From Oxyruncus cristatus (taxonomy: Eukaryota > Chordata > Aves > Passeriformes > Cotingidae), in the NCBI GenBank assembly GCA_013399855.1, contig VXAY01000779.1:398599-462598 (forward strand): a stretch of 64,000 nucleotides of DNA. The letters run 5' to 3'. The notes beneath the pieces were generated by a model. That model did not search any database, was not told where the DNA came from, and saw only the letters and a list, made by a program, of their open reading frames with translations. This document shows positions 41,501 through 53,600 of this stretch, in pieces. Within the stretch, counting starts at the first letter, position 1, and the number at the start of each line of letters is the position of its first letter. The translations under genes were made by a program, and so were the position numbers.

Positions 41501-44500
41501 CTGGTAGGATCTCTTCTCCCTTGAGCTCCAAGGCCACCCCATGCTGACTGAGCTGTGCCAGGAGGAATGCTGCAGCACCCTGTGGGACAGGGAGAGCTCA
41601 GCACCTTTGTGACTTTCCCATCTACTTGGTCAGTACAGACCCTTCATCTCTCAGCCTCATCCCACCCCAAGTGAGGAATGGTGAGACCCAAGTGTGATGC
41701 AGGACTCTGCAGGGCTCTCAGTGGTGGCTCTGGCACGGGGGATAGCTTACCACAAGGCAGACAACAGGAGACTGCGTGATGAGATCCACAGCCAAGGTAA
41801 TCACCTCCTCAAGCCTGAAATACAGGGACCAGGAGAAAAGCGCTATGTTCCCACAGCTTCACATAGTGCAGAGCAGCAGCATTCAAACATCCCCAGGACT
41901 TGGAAGCAGCCATCTTCCAGGAAAAGCCCTGATTCACAGCACCTCCTTGTCCACACTGGGTCCTCACTGCATCCCCAGCACCCACCCACAACTGCCCAGC
42001 ACTCTGCTGATGTGTCCAGATTGGAGGGATCAGTGGGAGCAGGATCCCATTTCTGGGCGGGGTGAGAGACAGAGAGTTGTTCAGGGCAGCGCATGTTCCT
42101 CTCCCACCCATGAGTGAAAGCAGATGCTTACCTTGGAGGGGAGGCCTGAAAGTGCAGGGTGAGCAGGGCTAGCAGGCACACAGAGGCCTCACAGGCTGCC
42201 TCCTGGGCCACCTCCACCACGGGGACCTGCCAAGGGAGCAGAAGTCACAGTGGAACAGCAAGGGTACAAGGGGAGGAGGGGATGTTTTTGGGCCCTGGAG
42301 GAGAACTGGACTCCCCAGATTAAGCTCCCCTAAACTCTTCTCCTCACACTAGAGTGGTGCAAACTGTGCTCAGAGGAATGTGTCCTGCTTGCCCACACTC
42401 TTACCCTACCAGGCTGGGGTCAGTCCTACCTCACCCTTCAAGAGCTGCATGAGGCAACCCCACAGCCGTTGGCTTCTTCCCAGGTGCTGGCACAGGCTTG
42501 GGTGGGCATGACAGCCAGCGTAAAGGATCTGTGAGGCAGAGGGGAGAAATGCATATCAACCCTTGGGGACAGGAACACAGTGACAGGCCCGCTCCAGTCA
42601 TATCCTGTGGCTACCACGGGCTCATTTATTTAACAACTGACATCATGGAGATGGGAGTCATTGAGGCCTGAGCCCACAGTTCCCCCTTCCCCATACTCCT
42701 AATTCCAGAGCAAAGGTATCTCTGGGCACAGCCAGATAAAAGGATGGGGCCATTACCTTCAGTACGTTCAAGGAGCAGCTTGAGTGCTCCAGTCTTCCCA
42801 GCAGTTTCCCAAGCTGCTGGCTCTCTCCTTCCATAAGCTTTTCGGCTACCGCCTGAGCGACCTGCAGAAATCAGCCTGTTTTGTACCCTGGGCACCTGAA
42901 GCACTGCACAGACTTAAGGAGTTTAATACTAGCAACAAATTAATGAAGGAAGGCATCTGCTTCCTATGGGTTGCTTGTGTTCACAGGATGCCCACCTGCC
43001 ATGGCCCAGCATGGTTTTGATGCACAGTCCCAGAGCTGAGATAAGCAATGTGAGATTCCTCCTCTGCCTCCCTCCTTGTTGACTCAGAGTGGAGGTAAAG
43101 GATCAAATATTGATCTGTAGTTGTTTTCCCTCTTATTGTCCATTCAATTTCAGATTTCCTACAGTTTATATCACTGTCATATAAGAATTATTCATGTTTT
43201 CTCTGTATTACCTAGTTCTTTACTTAGGATCTGAACTGTGAGATGGGCTAACTTTAAGTCTCTTAATTGATTTAAGAATCCTTAGATTCCTAAAGCTCAG
43301 CTGGGAGGACCAGCCTGCAAAAGCAGACCTGCAGCCATCAAAGGCAGAGGATCCCAGCCCTCCACTCCACTGCTGAGAAAGAAATCCTCCTGGAAAGGGC
43401 TACTGCCCTGTGGGGACCACACCTCCTCACCCTGTACAGAGAGCTGGTCTGACCTGCTGCTTGGCTTCCTGACAGCTGTTCCTCTCCAGGGGAATACTGC
43501 AGGCAGCAGCCAGTGCAGCCATGAAGAGGTCTGCCACACATGGGCTCTGGTCTGACTTGGCCTCCATCGCTGCACCTGCACAGGGGCAGAGCTTGGGAGT
43601 CATGTGCTGAGGGGCAGCAGGATGGGGTTGGAGGGCAAGATAGGAAAAGCTTGTGACATGAGGAGGGTGAGATCTGAGATTGAGGGAGAGGAGAGCCCTG
43701 GTTAGTAGGGGTCTGGGTAGATAAGCTTCAGCCACCTTCTTTGGCCAACAGCAGCGCAATACCTGCCAGTGCTCTGATGGAGCCCAAGAGCAAGAGAGAG
43801 AGGGGAAACCCCAGGAAGAGGTGGTGAGCTGCTACCATGCTACCTCGCAGAGCAGGCTGCTCTGAGATGGATCCCTCAAGGAGTCTGTTCAGTAGTGACT
43901 GATGCTCCTCTCGCAGGCTGATGTAGAAGGGTGCAGAGATGGAGGGGTCTGTCACATCCAGGCTCTCACAGAGCTGGGTGAAGCACTGGGGAAGACACAG
44001 AGGTTGCCATCACTGCAGAATGAATGTGGGAGGAGAGAGAAGGACAGCGCAGCAGGAGGCTGTGGCAGGACAGCAGAGATGGGAGAAGGACTCGTGCTGG
44101 AGCTTCAGGAACCTCCAACTGTCCTCTCCAGCCGGGTGACAGTATGGGACCCACATTTCGGACGCATGCTGGCAAAGTGAGGGGTGCACATGGAAGCATG
44201 TGTCCCTCCTCACCAGTCACAGCCTGGTAGAGCACACCCAACTCATTACCCAAGAACAAGAGCCCTTTTTGCTCTTGCTTCCTCTGGCTCTAAAACATGT
44301 AGCCTGAAAAAAAAAGCTAAAAGCAAGATGATACTAAATACAAGTCTGTATGTGTCTCCTGCCTGAGTCACATATGAATCGTAGTCCAACACTGTGCCCA
44401 CCCAGCACAACCTCAGCAGCAGAGCTTTCGGCAGCAGAGCAAGGGACATGTCTGGTGAAGTGACACTGCCTGGCCACAAGGCCATTTGTGTCAGGGTGTG

Positions 44501-47500
44501 TACCAGGGAGTGCACTTGCTGTTGGCTCAGCCAGTAAAGCTACCCCAGAATGGCAGAGCCAGGGAAGGTGCCCCCTCAGAGACCTCCTTTCTGTATGTAA
44601 TCCCCCACAGAAACCCCAGTGGGTGAGACAGCCTGCCCTGACAAGAATGCATCAGACCCACAGCTAGGAGTAGGGTCCTCAGCCTGCATCCCCCTGATAT
44701 ACACAGACAGCCCCACAGCTTCTGTCCCTACAAAAAAGGTTGGGGAGGAGGGAGGTGGAGGCACCCTTACCAGGAGGCTTTGTTGGCAGAGTCTCATCTC
44801 ACTGTCAACTGGCTCAGCCAGCAGCTCAGGCAGCAGGGCCAGGAAGCAGCCAGCACTCTCCTGGAAGGTCTGCAGGCTGGGGGAAAGAGCAGGGGCAGAT
44901 GAGAGTGGAGAATCATGGCCCCTGGCTACAAGGACAGGATCTGGCCCGGCCCATGTGGCCCTGGCTAATGGGGCAGGCAGCACACACTCACACTGTGAGC
45001 TTCTGTCAGTGGGCAGCACAACTGGACTCATCAGCTGTGCCTCCCCCTTAGTTAGTCCCACTGAAGGAAAGTGCTCCTCTGTGAGCACAGTGATAGGGCA
45101 AGAGGTGCTTAGTCCATGATGCTTTCCCCCAGAGATGACTCTGGCTGCAGAGTATGAACACCACCCTCCTGCTTGCTGCTGGGTCCCCAAAGTGGCCACA
45201 AGAGACCTCAGGGCACAGAAGGCTGTTGTTACCTGTCCTTTTGCCCACTCTCCTCCCGGCTGCATTCACTGCTGAAATAAACTGTGGTCACTATGAGGAG
45301 GTCTGTCAGCACAGCAATACACCAGGGCTGCTGCAGGATCCAGAAAGAAACAGCAAATGGGGATTGTTCGCTGGCCATCCCCACCCCCCTGTGATAGAAT
45401 CCTTCCCCGCCAGAACCTTCCCCTTCTCAAGGATGCCTGGAAGAGGCACCAGTCCTGTGAGTCAGCTCCAGCAGGACACCAGAGCCTCCTCAGCACCAGC
45501 ACTCTGCAGGGCTGAAAGGAGCCCGAATTTCTCTGGGTTCCTACACCCACCTGCTTGGTGCAACCACTCTCCAGGATCTGCTTGGCTAAACACAGCAGGG
45601 ACAGAGGCACATTCAGTTCTCGGCAGAAGCGGCCCAGCAGCTCAGAGTCACACCGAGTAGCCAGGAGGTTGCTCACAACACGAAGCACGGGACGGAGGTG
45701 GGAGGCCCCCTCCAGCATCCCTTCCAGCACCTGGACATGGAGAAGCCAGAAGAGCTCATAATTAGCAGCAGTTTTGGCCTCTCCATCAGCCATGGGGCAG
45801 CCCCTCAATCCATTCATGCAGGGGACAGCAGAGTCGCAGATGGCAAGCAAAGTGCATAAGACAGCTCCGGCTCCTGGAGAAGCAGGGGATCTTTTTGCTT
45901 GCTGGACTAAGGACTCTCCAAATGTTCTGAACCCAATCCTGGGGAAGCAGGTGGCATCCATGTCTCCAGTCACAGTTGTCTGGGCCAGCCATCACTTACC
46001 TGCTGAGCAGAGTCTGCCAGGCAGTCCTGGACACGGTGCTGAAAGGCTGGGTCCCTCAGGAGCCTCAGTGGTGTGCTCAGCTGCATGGCTGAGGGTTCAG
46101 TGGCCTCAATCAGGTGCTGCCACTCCTCATCACTCTCCAGCTCCTAGCCATGGAGGAGGGACGACTGGTGCCACAGACCCTGCCAGTCCCAGGGTCTTTG
46201 TACCAGCCCCTGGAGACTAGGTCCTGCTGTCCCCATCTCAAGACACTGTCTTACCTCACTCTCCAGGTCCACAGCCTCAATGCTGCGCCTGCCCCAGGGG
46301 TCTGCCTTGCCAGCATCAGGCCACGGAGGGGAACCTGCTCCAGGAAACTCCCGCTCATAGTCTCGAGAAATGCTGTGCTGGCTGGCCAAGGAAACAGCAC
46401 AGTCAGTTAAAGACCTTTCCTTCCCCTTCGCCTCCTGCCCCAGCCACAGCCCTCTCTCACCATGGGTCAGGAAGAGACTCCTCCAATTCCCACTCTGCCA
46501 TGCTGCTCTTTCCTTGAAGGAGACCAGAGTTACTCTCCTTGGAGTCAGCCAGTGGCTCCCCCTCCTCAGGGGCTGCCTTGCCTGGACCTGCTCTGGGTCT
46601 ATGCCTGGGGTGTCCATTGCCAGAGTCCTTCATAGGTGCATCACCTGCCTTCAGTTGCCCCTGATGATGGCAGAGAAGTTTGGTCAGGGCAGTTACTCAG
46701 ATAGATGAGTCTCGTAGGCCCCACCACTCTGTGCACCCTACATCCCGCTTTGTGTGTCACTGACACCCCAGCCTGACCCATGTACCCGTGTGTTTCCCTC
46801 CAGGGCCCATTTCAGTGCTCCTCCTTTGCCCCAACTGTGGGACACAGCCAGGAGAACCCCCACTTTCCTCCACCTTTTTCTGTGCCTCTTCAACCATCTT
46901 CTGCTGTGCCTTTCTCAGGATCCTGGACTGGCTGCTCCTGGGAACCACGGAATGGGTTTGCTGTTCCTTCATGGCCTGTAGTTCTGGGGACAGCTTGGTG
47001 GTAAAGGGGTTTGAGATCCCATGCTCTTCTGTGTCATCAATCACTGGGGAAGTGAGAGGAGAACTTCATGAGCAGCTAGGAGTCAGTGGTTGGAGAAAGC
47101 TGAGAGGAGGGAAGCGAAGACCAGGATAGTAAAAATAGGAGGGAAGGGTGGTCCTCTGAGTCTCCAGGTAGTAGTAGGAGGAAACAGACCTGTCCAGTGC
47201 TGCAAAAAGCAGGTACTCACCAATAACCCGTCCAGCAATGAAGGGGTGAGAGAGCAGCTCTGGCCATGACAGACGCTGGTGGGGGTCCTTCATTAGTAGT
47301 CCCTGAAGGAAGCTCTACAGGAAGCACAGCAGCAGGATCACCAAGACATGTTCAGCATGCACCAGTCTGAACAGTGTACCCACCAGTCTCCCCCAGTGAG
47401 GGCACCCAGGAGGTCTGCCTTCCCTGCCTGGCTCTGGGAAAGGAGTGGCTTTAGTGCTTAGGGCAGACAGGAAGACATTTCCCTTCCCAGCCCAGTAAAT

Positions 47501-50199
47501 CAGTCCTCTGCTGTTTTCCCAGCTTATGGACAGCAGTGATAAGGGTCCCCTCCCAGGAGGCCCAGCTCTCATCCCCCTTGTCTATATTCCAAAGTCCCTG
47601 TTAGGGGACACAAAAGCTAAGAGTGACTCACCAGGGCAGCAGGCGAGGCCAAAGCTGTATTAACAGAGCTCACCCTGCACACAGGGCCTTCGCCCTTACC
47701 TTGAACACCGGGCTCATGGCTGTGGGCCATTTGACAGGGTCTTTGACGATGAGGCTGACAAGCTGGAAGATGCTGTTGGTGTAGAAGGGAGGAGTGCCCA
47801 CAAACAGCTCATACAGGATGCAGCCCACAGACCAGAGGTCTGATGTGTGGTCATATGGCCGCTCCTCCACCAGCTCAGGGGACATGTACAGTGGGGTGCC
47901 CTTGATGGAGGTCAGCACCATGGTATGGATGCTCATGGCACGAGCAAACCTGTTCAGAGCAAAGCACAGATGGCAAGTTCAGGCTGAAACATCCATTGCA
48001 GCTCCCAGGGAGTTCCCTATGAGTTTACCAACACCTCTTCCCCTGGAGGACAAAATCACCCCTCTCTGCTTAACTTCGAAATATCCACAGAATCTAGCCC
48101 CCTTCTGCACCTCTTGGCTGCCTCAAGGCCAAGTGTCCCCCTCAAGCTGGCCCCCAGCACTCACCCAAAGTCACAGAGCTTGACAACACCATCTTTGCCC
48201 AGCAGGATGTTCTGGGGTTTCATGTCTCGGTGCAGGATGCGGTGGGAGTGCAGATAATAGAGAGCAGAGACCAGCTGGGCAGCAATTGTCTGGACCTGCC
48301 AAAGACATGGGAGCCTCACACTGTGTCCCACAGTGCCACCCTCTGGCACAACCATGTCCCTAACAGCCTGGCTCCCCCAGTATTCCTACTTTTGCTCGTG
48401 CCCTCTGTGGGCCAGCAGTTCCTTAGAGTAAGCCAATGGCCAAGGCAGCAGTCTGGTGCTGTAGCCTTTGGAGAGGGAAGAGGGAAACCAAGGTCCCTGC
48501 AGGACCCCACTGTCCCAGGGTGCAACTTGGCTCCCTCTTCAGCCTTTTCAGAAGCTCTGCCAAATAAAGCTCTGGAGGCACCCTCACCCTCCTGACATGT
48601 CCCAGCTCACAGCAGAGACCCTCTGCCTGCAGGCAGACAAATCCTGTTCTCTTCAACCTGCAAACACAGCATGGCCACCACCATGACAGTCACCTGGTCC
48701 TCAGGCAAATTCCCATCGTCCTCCAGGATCTGAAAGAGCTCCCCCTCCGCATAGTCAGTCACTACCACCACCTGGAGAGAAGAGCAGCATGGTGAGATCA
48801 GGCCCTGGGGACCAGGATAGAGCAGAGTAGGAAGTCTGAGGGAGGTGCTGGGTTGTCATTGTGCACAGTCCATCAGCTTGGGTTGGGACCTGGGATGGAA
48901 GAGAGTACTCTTGGCTGCACTGCAGCAAGGGCCTGGCACTTAGCAGAGATCTTGTATCCTGGACAGCCAGCAGAAACAAGGGAAGAGGGAAGGACAGGAC
49001 AAAACTAGAATGGTACTCCCAAGCCCAGTGAGTAGAATTACTCCCTTGAGCTTGTTTTGAATCTCCTGTCCAATTACTTTATTTCATGCCCCCATGCCCC
49101 ATAGCACAGTCTTCAGTCCTTTTATCATATTACCTCCACGAAAGTATAAATCAGTGAAAAGCCAGTCTCTGAAAAGACTGATGAGATGACTGAAGAGTCA
49201 TCCTCATCCTGTAATGTCAAACCCCTCATCTTGCATCCCCCTAATCATCTGCTTCCCCTCTGCATATAACCTAGTGCAGCCCACACAGCACATCCCAGAG
49301 GGCTCTGAAAAACACTGATCAGACCCTGGGATGCTATTACCACCAACTCCTGAGAAAGATGTCGCTATGACAGCAGGGGCCAGCCCTTGTTCCCCTGGCC
49401 CAGTCAAGCAAAAGCATTTGCCCAAAGTAGTCCCCTTCACCTCCTTATCAGTCTCAAAACTGTCAAGCATCTGGATGATGTTGGGGTGATGGAGGCCTCT
49501 CATGATCTCAATTTCTCGCTGCAGGTTCTTCAGCTCCTTCTCAGACCGCCCCATCTTGGGGATGAACTTCAAGGCCACCACCTTTTAGAGTAGAAAAAGC
49601 TGGGATTAGACCAGGCTCCTGGTCATGCCCACCTTGGCAAAGGCTGCTTTTAACCCTAACTGGACTCAGCACTTTCCAGCTGAGCACACTGAACAAGACA
49701 TTTGTTGACTGGACCTCTTGGAGCTGGGGTCCTTGTACATTAGTACTGGTCCTTGCACGTTAGTACTGGTGTTCACAATGCTTTTCACACTGGCTTTTAA
49801 AGCAAAGAAATATGATCAGTGAACACAGATAAAACCAGGACTTCCAGAAGCATGGGACAGAACCTAGAGATGGTGGTGGACAGCAAGCCTAACACAAGCC
49901 ACTAGTGTGCTCTGGCAGTGAGGGGCACTAGCAGCACCCTAGGCTAAAGAAGCTGCAGGGAAATGGTTCTTGCCCTTTATTTGGAACCTTCTAGACCGTG
50001 CTGGCAATATTGTGGCCAGGTTTCTAGCCCAGAAAGACATCAGGAGCTGGCCAGGTATGTCACCAGAAATAAGCCCCCGGCACCACAGAGCAGACCCGCG
50101 GTCCTTTCCCCTCACCTGGGCGCTGTGTTTCCGGCGCCCTTTGTACACGCGCCCGAAGGAGCCTTCGCCGATTATTTCCAGGACGTGGTACCTCTCCAT
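38549..50199 (-). CDS. STK36: STK36 (Fused), serine/threonine kinase of ciliary central pair and Hedgehog signalling
   Basis: Vertebrate Fused homologue, needed for central-pair assembly in motile cilia and linked to GLI signalling. Exons: 50116-50199, 49441-49581, 48694-48771, 48165-48295, 47700-47949, 47221-47314, 46874-47043, 46461-46660, 46255-46381, 46000-46143, 45551-45730, 45233-45330, 44771-44876, 43844-43985, 43454-43575, 42757-42861, 42430-42528, 42132-42226, 41751-41814, 41469-41579, 41250-41324, 40696-40867, 40147-40294, 39779-39938, 38796-39536, 38549-38713. Phases close, giving about 1333 aa (human 1315). The kinase domain is residues 4-254: [33 protein letters not shown], then GTPLYMSPE. 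All catalytic motifs are intact. The rest is helical HEAT/armadillo-like repeat sequence. The start has Kozak G at -3 and +4. The 46874 donor (GTGGAG) is the one uncertain boundary. A 741-bp exon near the C-terminus carries the clearest repeats. Confidence 0.95.
49731..49770. repeat. 2 x 20 bp imperfect tandem repeat in STK36 intron 1
   Basis: Units 49731-49750 and 49751-49770 differ at two positions, both transitions, and each ends TAGTACTGGT. It lies in the first STK36 intron. Confidence 0.85.
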
Positions 50200-50682
50200 C
50201 GCTTGGGCCGCGGCCGCTGAGCTGCCGAGGCAAAGCGGACGATGAGGAGCAGCGCTTCGCCCTCTCTCCCCCCACCATCGGCCGCCACGGGGCACCGGCC
50301 GCAGTCGCGGTGGAGCCTGGCAGTGCCAGCGCTGGGAAGGCAGGGCTGCACCCCTTGCGATCCCAGATCCCGAGGGACGGGGCTTTCCCACCCACCGTGC
50401 GGCTACACCCGGGGCAGGGTCCCCTGGGCTGGTATCGCCCTCCCCCCACGCCAGGCTCTGCCCAGGCCCACCGGCTCCAGGGCAGGACAAGGCTCGAGGC
50501 CCGGCCGATGCCCCCGCAGCAACCCCGGGGGTGAACGGACCCCGCCGATGCCCCGCAGCAATCCCGCGGTGGGAAGGGACAGGACGACGTTCGTCCCGCT
50601 CCGCTCCCACCCCGCAGCCGCTGCCGCCGCGCCGTCGCTTGGCAACGCGCTCCCTACTTCCGCTTCCGGGGCGAGCGGGGCG
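50200..50682. promoter_or_regulatory. STK36/RNF25 bidirectional CpG-rich promoter
   Basis: The start codons of STK36 (minus, 50199) and RNF25 (plus, 50683) are 483 bp apart, head to head, in CpG-rich sequence with no TATA box. Near the RNF25 end are an X-box, two CTTCCG ETS-type cores at about 50657-50668, and a YY1-like GATGGCGGC overlapping the RNF25 ATG. The same head-to-head pairing exists in human. Confidence 0.75.
50634..50646 (-). promoter_or_regulatory. RFX-type X-box in STK36/RNF25 promoter
   Basis: The minus strand reads GTTGCC-A-AGCGAC, an exact fit to RYYNYY-N1-3-RRNRAC with the conserved GTTGCC half-site. RFX factors and FOXJ1 drive motile-cilia genes through such boxes, and STK36 is a ciliary gene. 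It is 435 bp upstream of the STK36 ATG and 37 bp upstream of the RNF25 ATG. Confidence 0.65.
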
Positions 50683-53600
50683 ATGGCGGCGGCCGGGGAG
50701 GAGGCGGCGGTGGCGGACTGGTAACACCACCCCCCCCCCGCACCTTCCCCGGGCCCCCGCGGTCCCGCACCCTCTGGCCAGGTGGGCCGTCTGACCCCCG
50801 CCCCGTCGGTCTCCGCAGGGTGCTGCTGCCGGAGCTGGAGGTGCTGGAGTCCATCTACCTGGAGGAGCTGCGGGTGGCGCGGGGCCACGGCAGGGACGTT
50901 CCGCGTCCCACATCCCNNNNNNNNNNNNNNNNNNNNNNNNNNCCCGGCCCGGCCCGGCCCGGCCCCGCGCCGCCCCGCTCACCCCGGCCTGCCTCTCCTC
51001 CAGGTGGGAGCCCTGGGAGATCAGCATCACCCTGCACCCCGCCACGGCTGAGGACCAGGACTCCCAGTACGTTCGCTTCACCCTGGTGCTCTCCGTGCCC
51101 CCGCAGGTAAGCTGCCCGCCCCCCGCGCCCCTGCTCCTCCCCGCCCAGGGCCTCTCCACCTTTTCTGTTGTGCTTTGGGCGTTTCTCTTTTTTCCTAGTA
51201 TCCTAATAAAACTCCGGAGATCTCCATCAGGAACCCACGGGGCCTGTCAGATGAACAAATTCAAAAGTGAGTGCCAGGAGGGCAGGGAGAGGGCAATCCT
51301 TTCGTCCAGAGATCCAGGAGGCAAAACTTACGGAAAACCCTTCACTAAATCACATGACTTTCCGTGTCTGGTTAACAGATGGATACAGGTCCCTAAATTT
51401 CTTTGTCCTAAATCTCATGGGAACCACGGGTGCCAAATTTGACACTGAGGGGTCCACCCTGTGGTTGTTGCCCCATGGTCTCCCTGAAATGTAATCTGAA
51501 TCCCCGGGGCCTTGGAAGCTGCTGGTCCTGCTCTGACAGAGGTGGGACTGACTCAAGCAGCCTGTTGTTGCCTTTGTGCTCTGGTCCTTGGCGCAGTGGA
51601 ATGTGTTGCCAGCGGCTCCCACCACACCTGTTAAGGAGCTGCCCTCAGATAAACAAAGCCTGGGATTCACCAAAACCGAGATCAAGCTGAGGCCATCAGC
51701 AAACCTGCGAGTCCTGTCAGGACAAAGGCTTCCTGTGCACCAGCTTGTGGAGAGCCAGGACAGCACATGAATATGTGTGTGCACTTGTGCTCACCAAGCA
51801 AAGCCTGAAGGCCAGTGCTCTGTTTGTTCCTTGTGTCACCATGGTGGGATGGCAGGTATGTGGGACAGTGAAAAGGTGTAGCTAAATTTGTGTTAAGCAT
51901 TTCTGCTGCTTTGCTGTAGGATATCACAGACTCTCAGAAGTGTTGCTGAAGCCAGGCTGGGGACAGAGGTGCTCTATGAACTGATTGAGGTGAGAATCGG
52001 GTGAGGTTGGGAGTTATCAGCCACAGACACTGGGCCCTGACTGCCCAGGGGTGGGAGGGCAGGCCAGTGAGTAAAATGTTTGCTTTAATGCTTCCACAGA
52101 AGGGGAAGGAGATTCTCACTGACAACAACATTCCTCACGGACAGTGTGTGATCTGCCTTTATGGATTCCAGGTAGGTATATGTCTCCTGGCCCTGCAAGC
52201 TGACTGGGAAGTGAGGCAAGAGAATGGAGAGCCTGGAGCTGGGATATCAGCCGGGGGTCAGGGTGTGCCCCTGCAGGCCCCTACCCCAGTCTCTGGGTGA
52301 GCCGACAGAATATGGGCCTTCCGAGGGCCCACTCTCCCCATCGGCCTGAAATAATCATCTACACAGGGCTAGCAAGAGATGCCAGAGCATCTCCAAAGAA
52401 GTGGGTAGGGTCTGAGGGTAGTTGCTGGTGTATCTCAGCTTCCCTGTATAGGTTGTACTTCACCTGGAGTTCAGCACACAGGTGGTCAGGAGGGTCTGGA
52501 TCACATCCATGTGTGATGGATACTGAGGTCTGTGGGGGACAGAGGGCTGGTCCTGTCTGGGTTGCAAGGAAAGTCTGCCTAGGAAGGAGAACACATCAGA
52601 TGGGGAGGTTGCTCCTTACACAGTGTCATGGTTTAGCCGTGACACACAGGAACACACACATACAGGAACACACACAAAGAAATTAGTCACAAAAACTTGG
52701 CATCTTGACATTAGGAGTGTTTCTAACACTTGAAACAAGGAGCAGCATCCCAGTAATTGCTGAAGAAGTGGAGATAAAGCTCAGCAGAAGATGTTAGGTG
52801 GCTCTAGCCAGCACTAGTTTCCCACTGCCACCACTGACATGGAAGTGAAAACCCACCTCAGTTGGGGAGGCTACACAGCCCTGTGCTAAGAAATCCTTCA
52901 AAGCTGCCCTTCTTGACAGGAGAGAGAAGCCTTCACAAAGACACAGTGCTACCACTACTTTCACTCCCACTGTCTGGCCCGCTATGCCCAGCACATGGAG
53001 GAGGAGATCCTCATGCAGCAGGAGGAGAGAGATCAACACCTTTCACCATCCCCCAAACAGGTACCAGGCCCTGGGCCCCCTCCCCTCGCCCCCTGCACAG
53101 ACCCTCATGACATATGTATCACCCTCTCTGGGACATGGAATGAGGGCTACTGTGACCCAGCAGCACAGTCAGTGTTGTGCCTGAGAATCAGAGCAGGGAT
53201 TAGACCAAGTGATATCCAAGGTCCTTTTCCAACCAAAGATGTTGATTTGTTGGATCTCTGAGTCAGTGCATGCTGTGGGAGGGAGCAGGGGAGTTGCGCT
53301 TTTGGACTTCTGGAACCACGGGAGTTAGAATAGAGAGCTCCTTCCCTAGTCCTTGAACTGCAGGGGTTTCCAGCAGGGTAAACACAATCACCTGCATTCT
53401 GGGGTGATAAAACCTGCCTGAGCAGGTGTTGGAACAGTTTTCAGCTGCAGAGCAAACAGTGCAGCCGAGCATGAAACTAGTTAAATGCTCTTTCCTACAA
53501 ACTGTTTCAAAGAGGTGCTGCATAGATGACACACTCCACTTTGAAGCAGAGAAAAACAGATCCTAAGCTAAGGAGGACTGAAGCCATAGGTGCTTACAGG

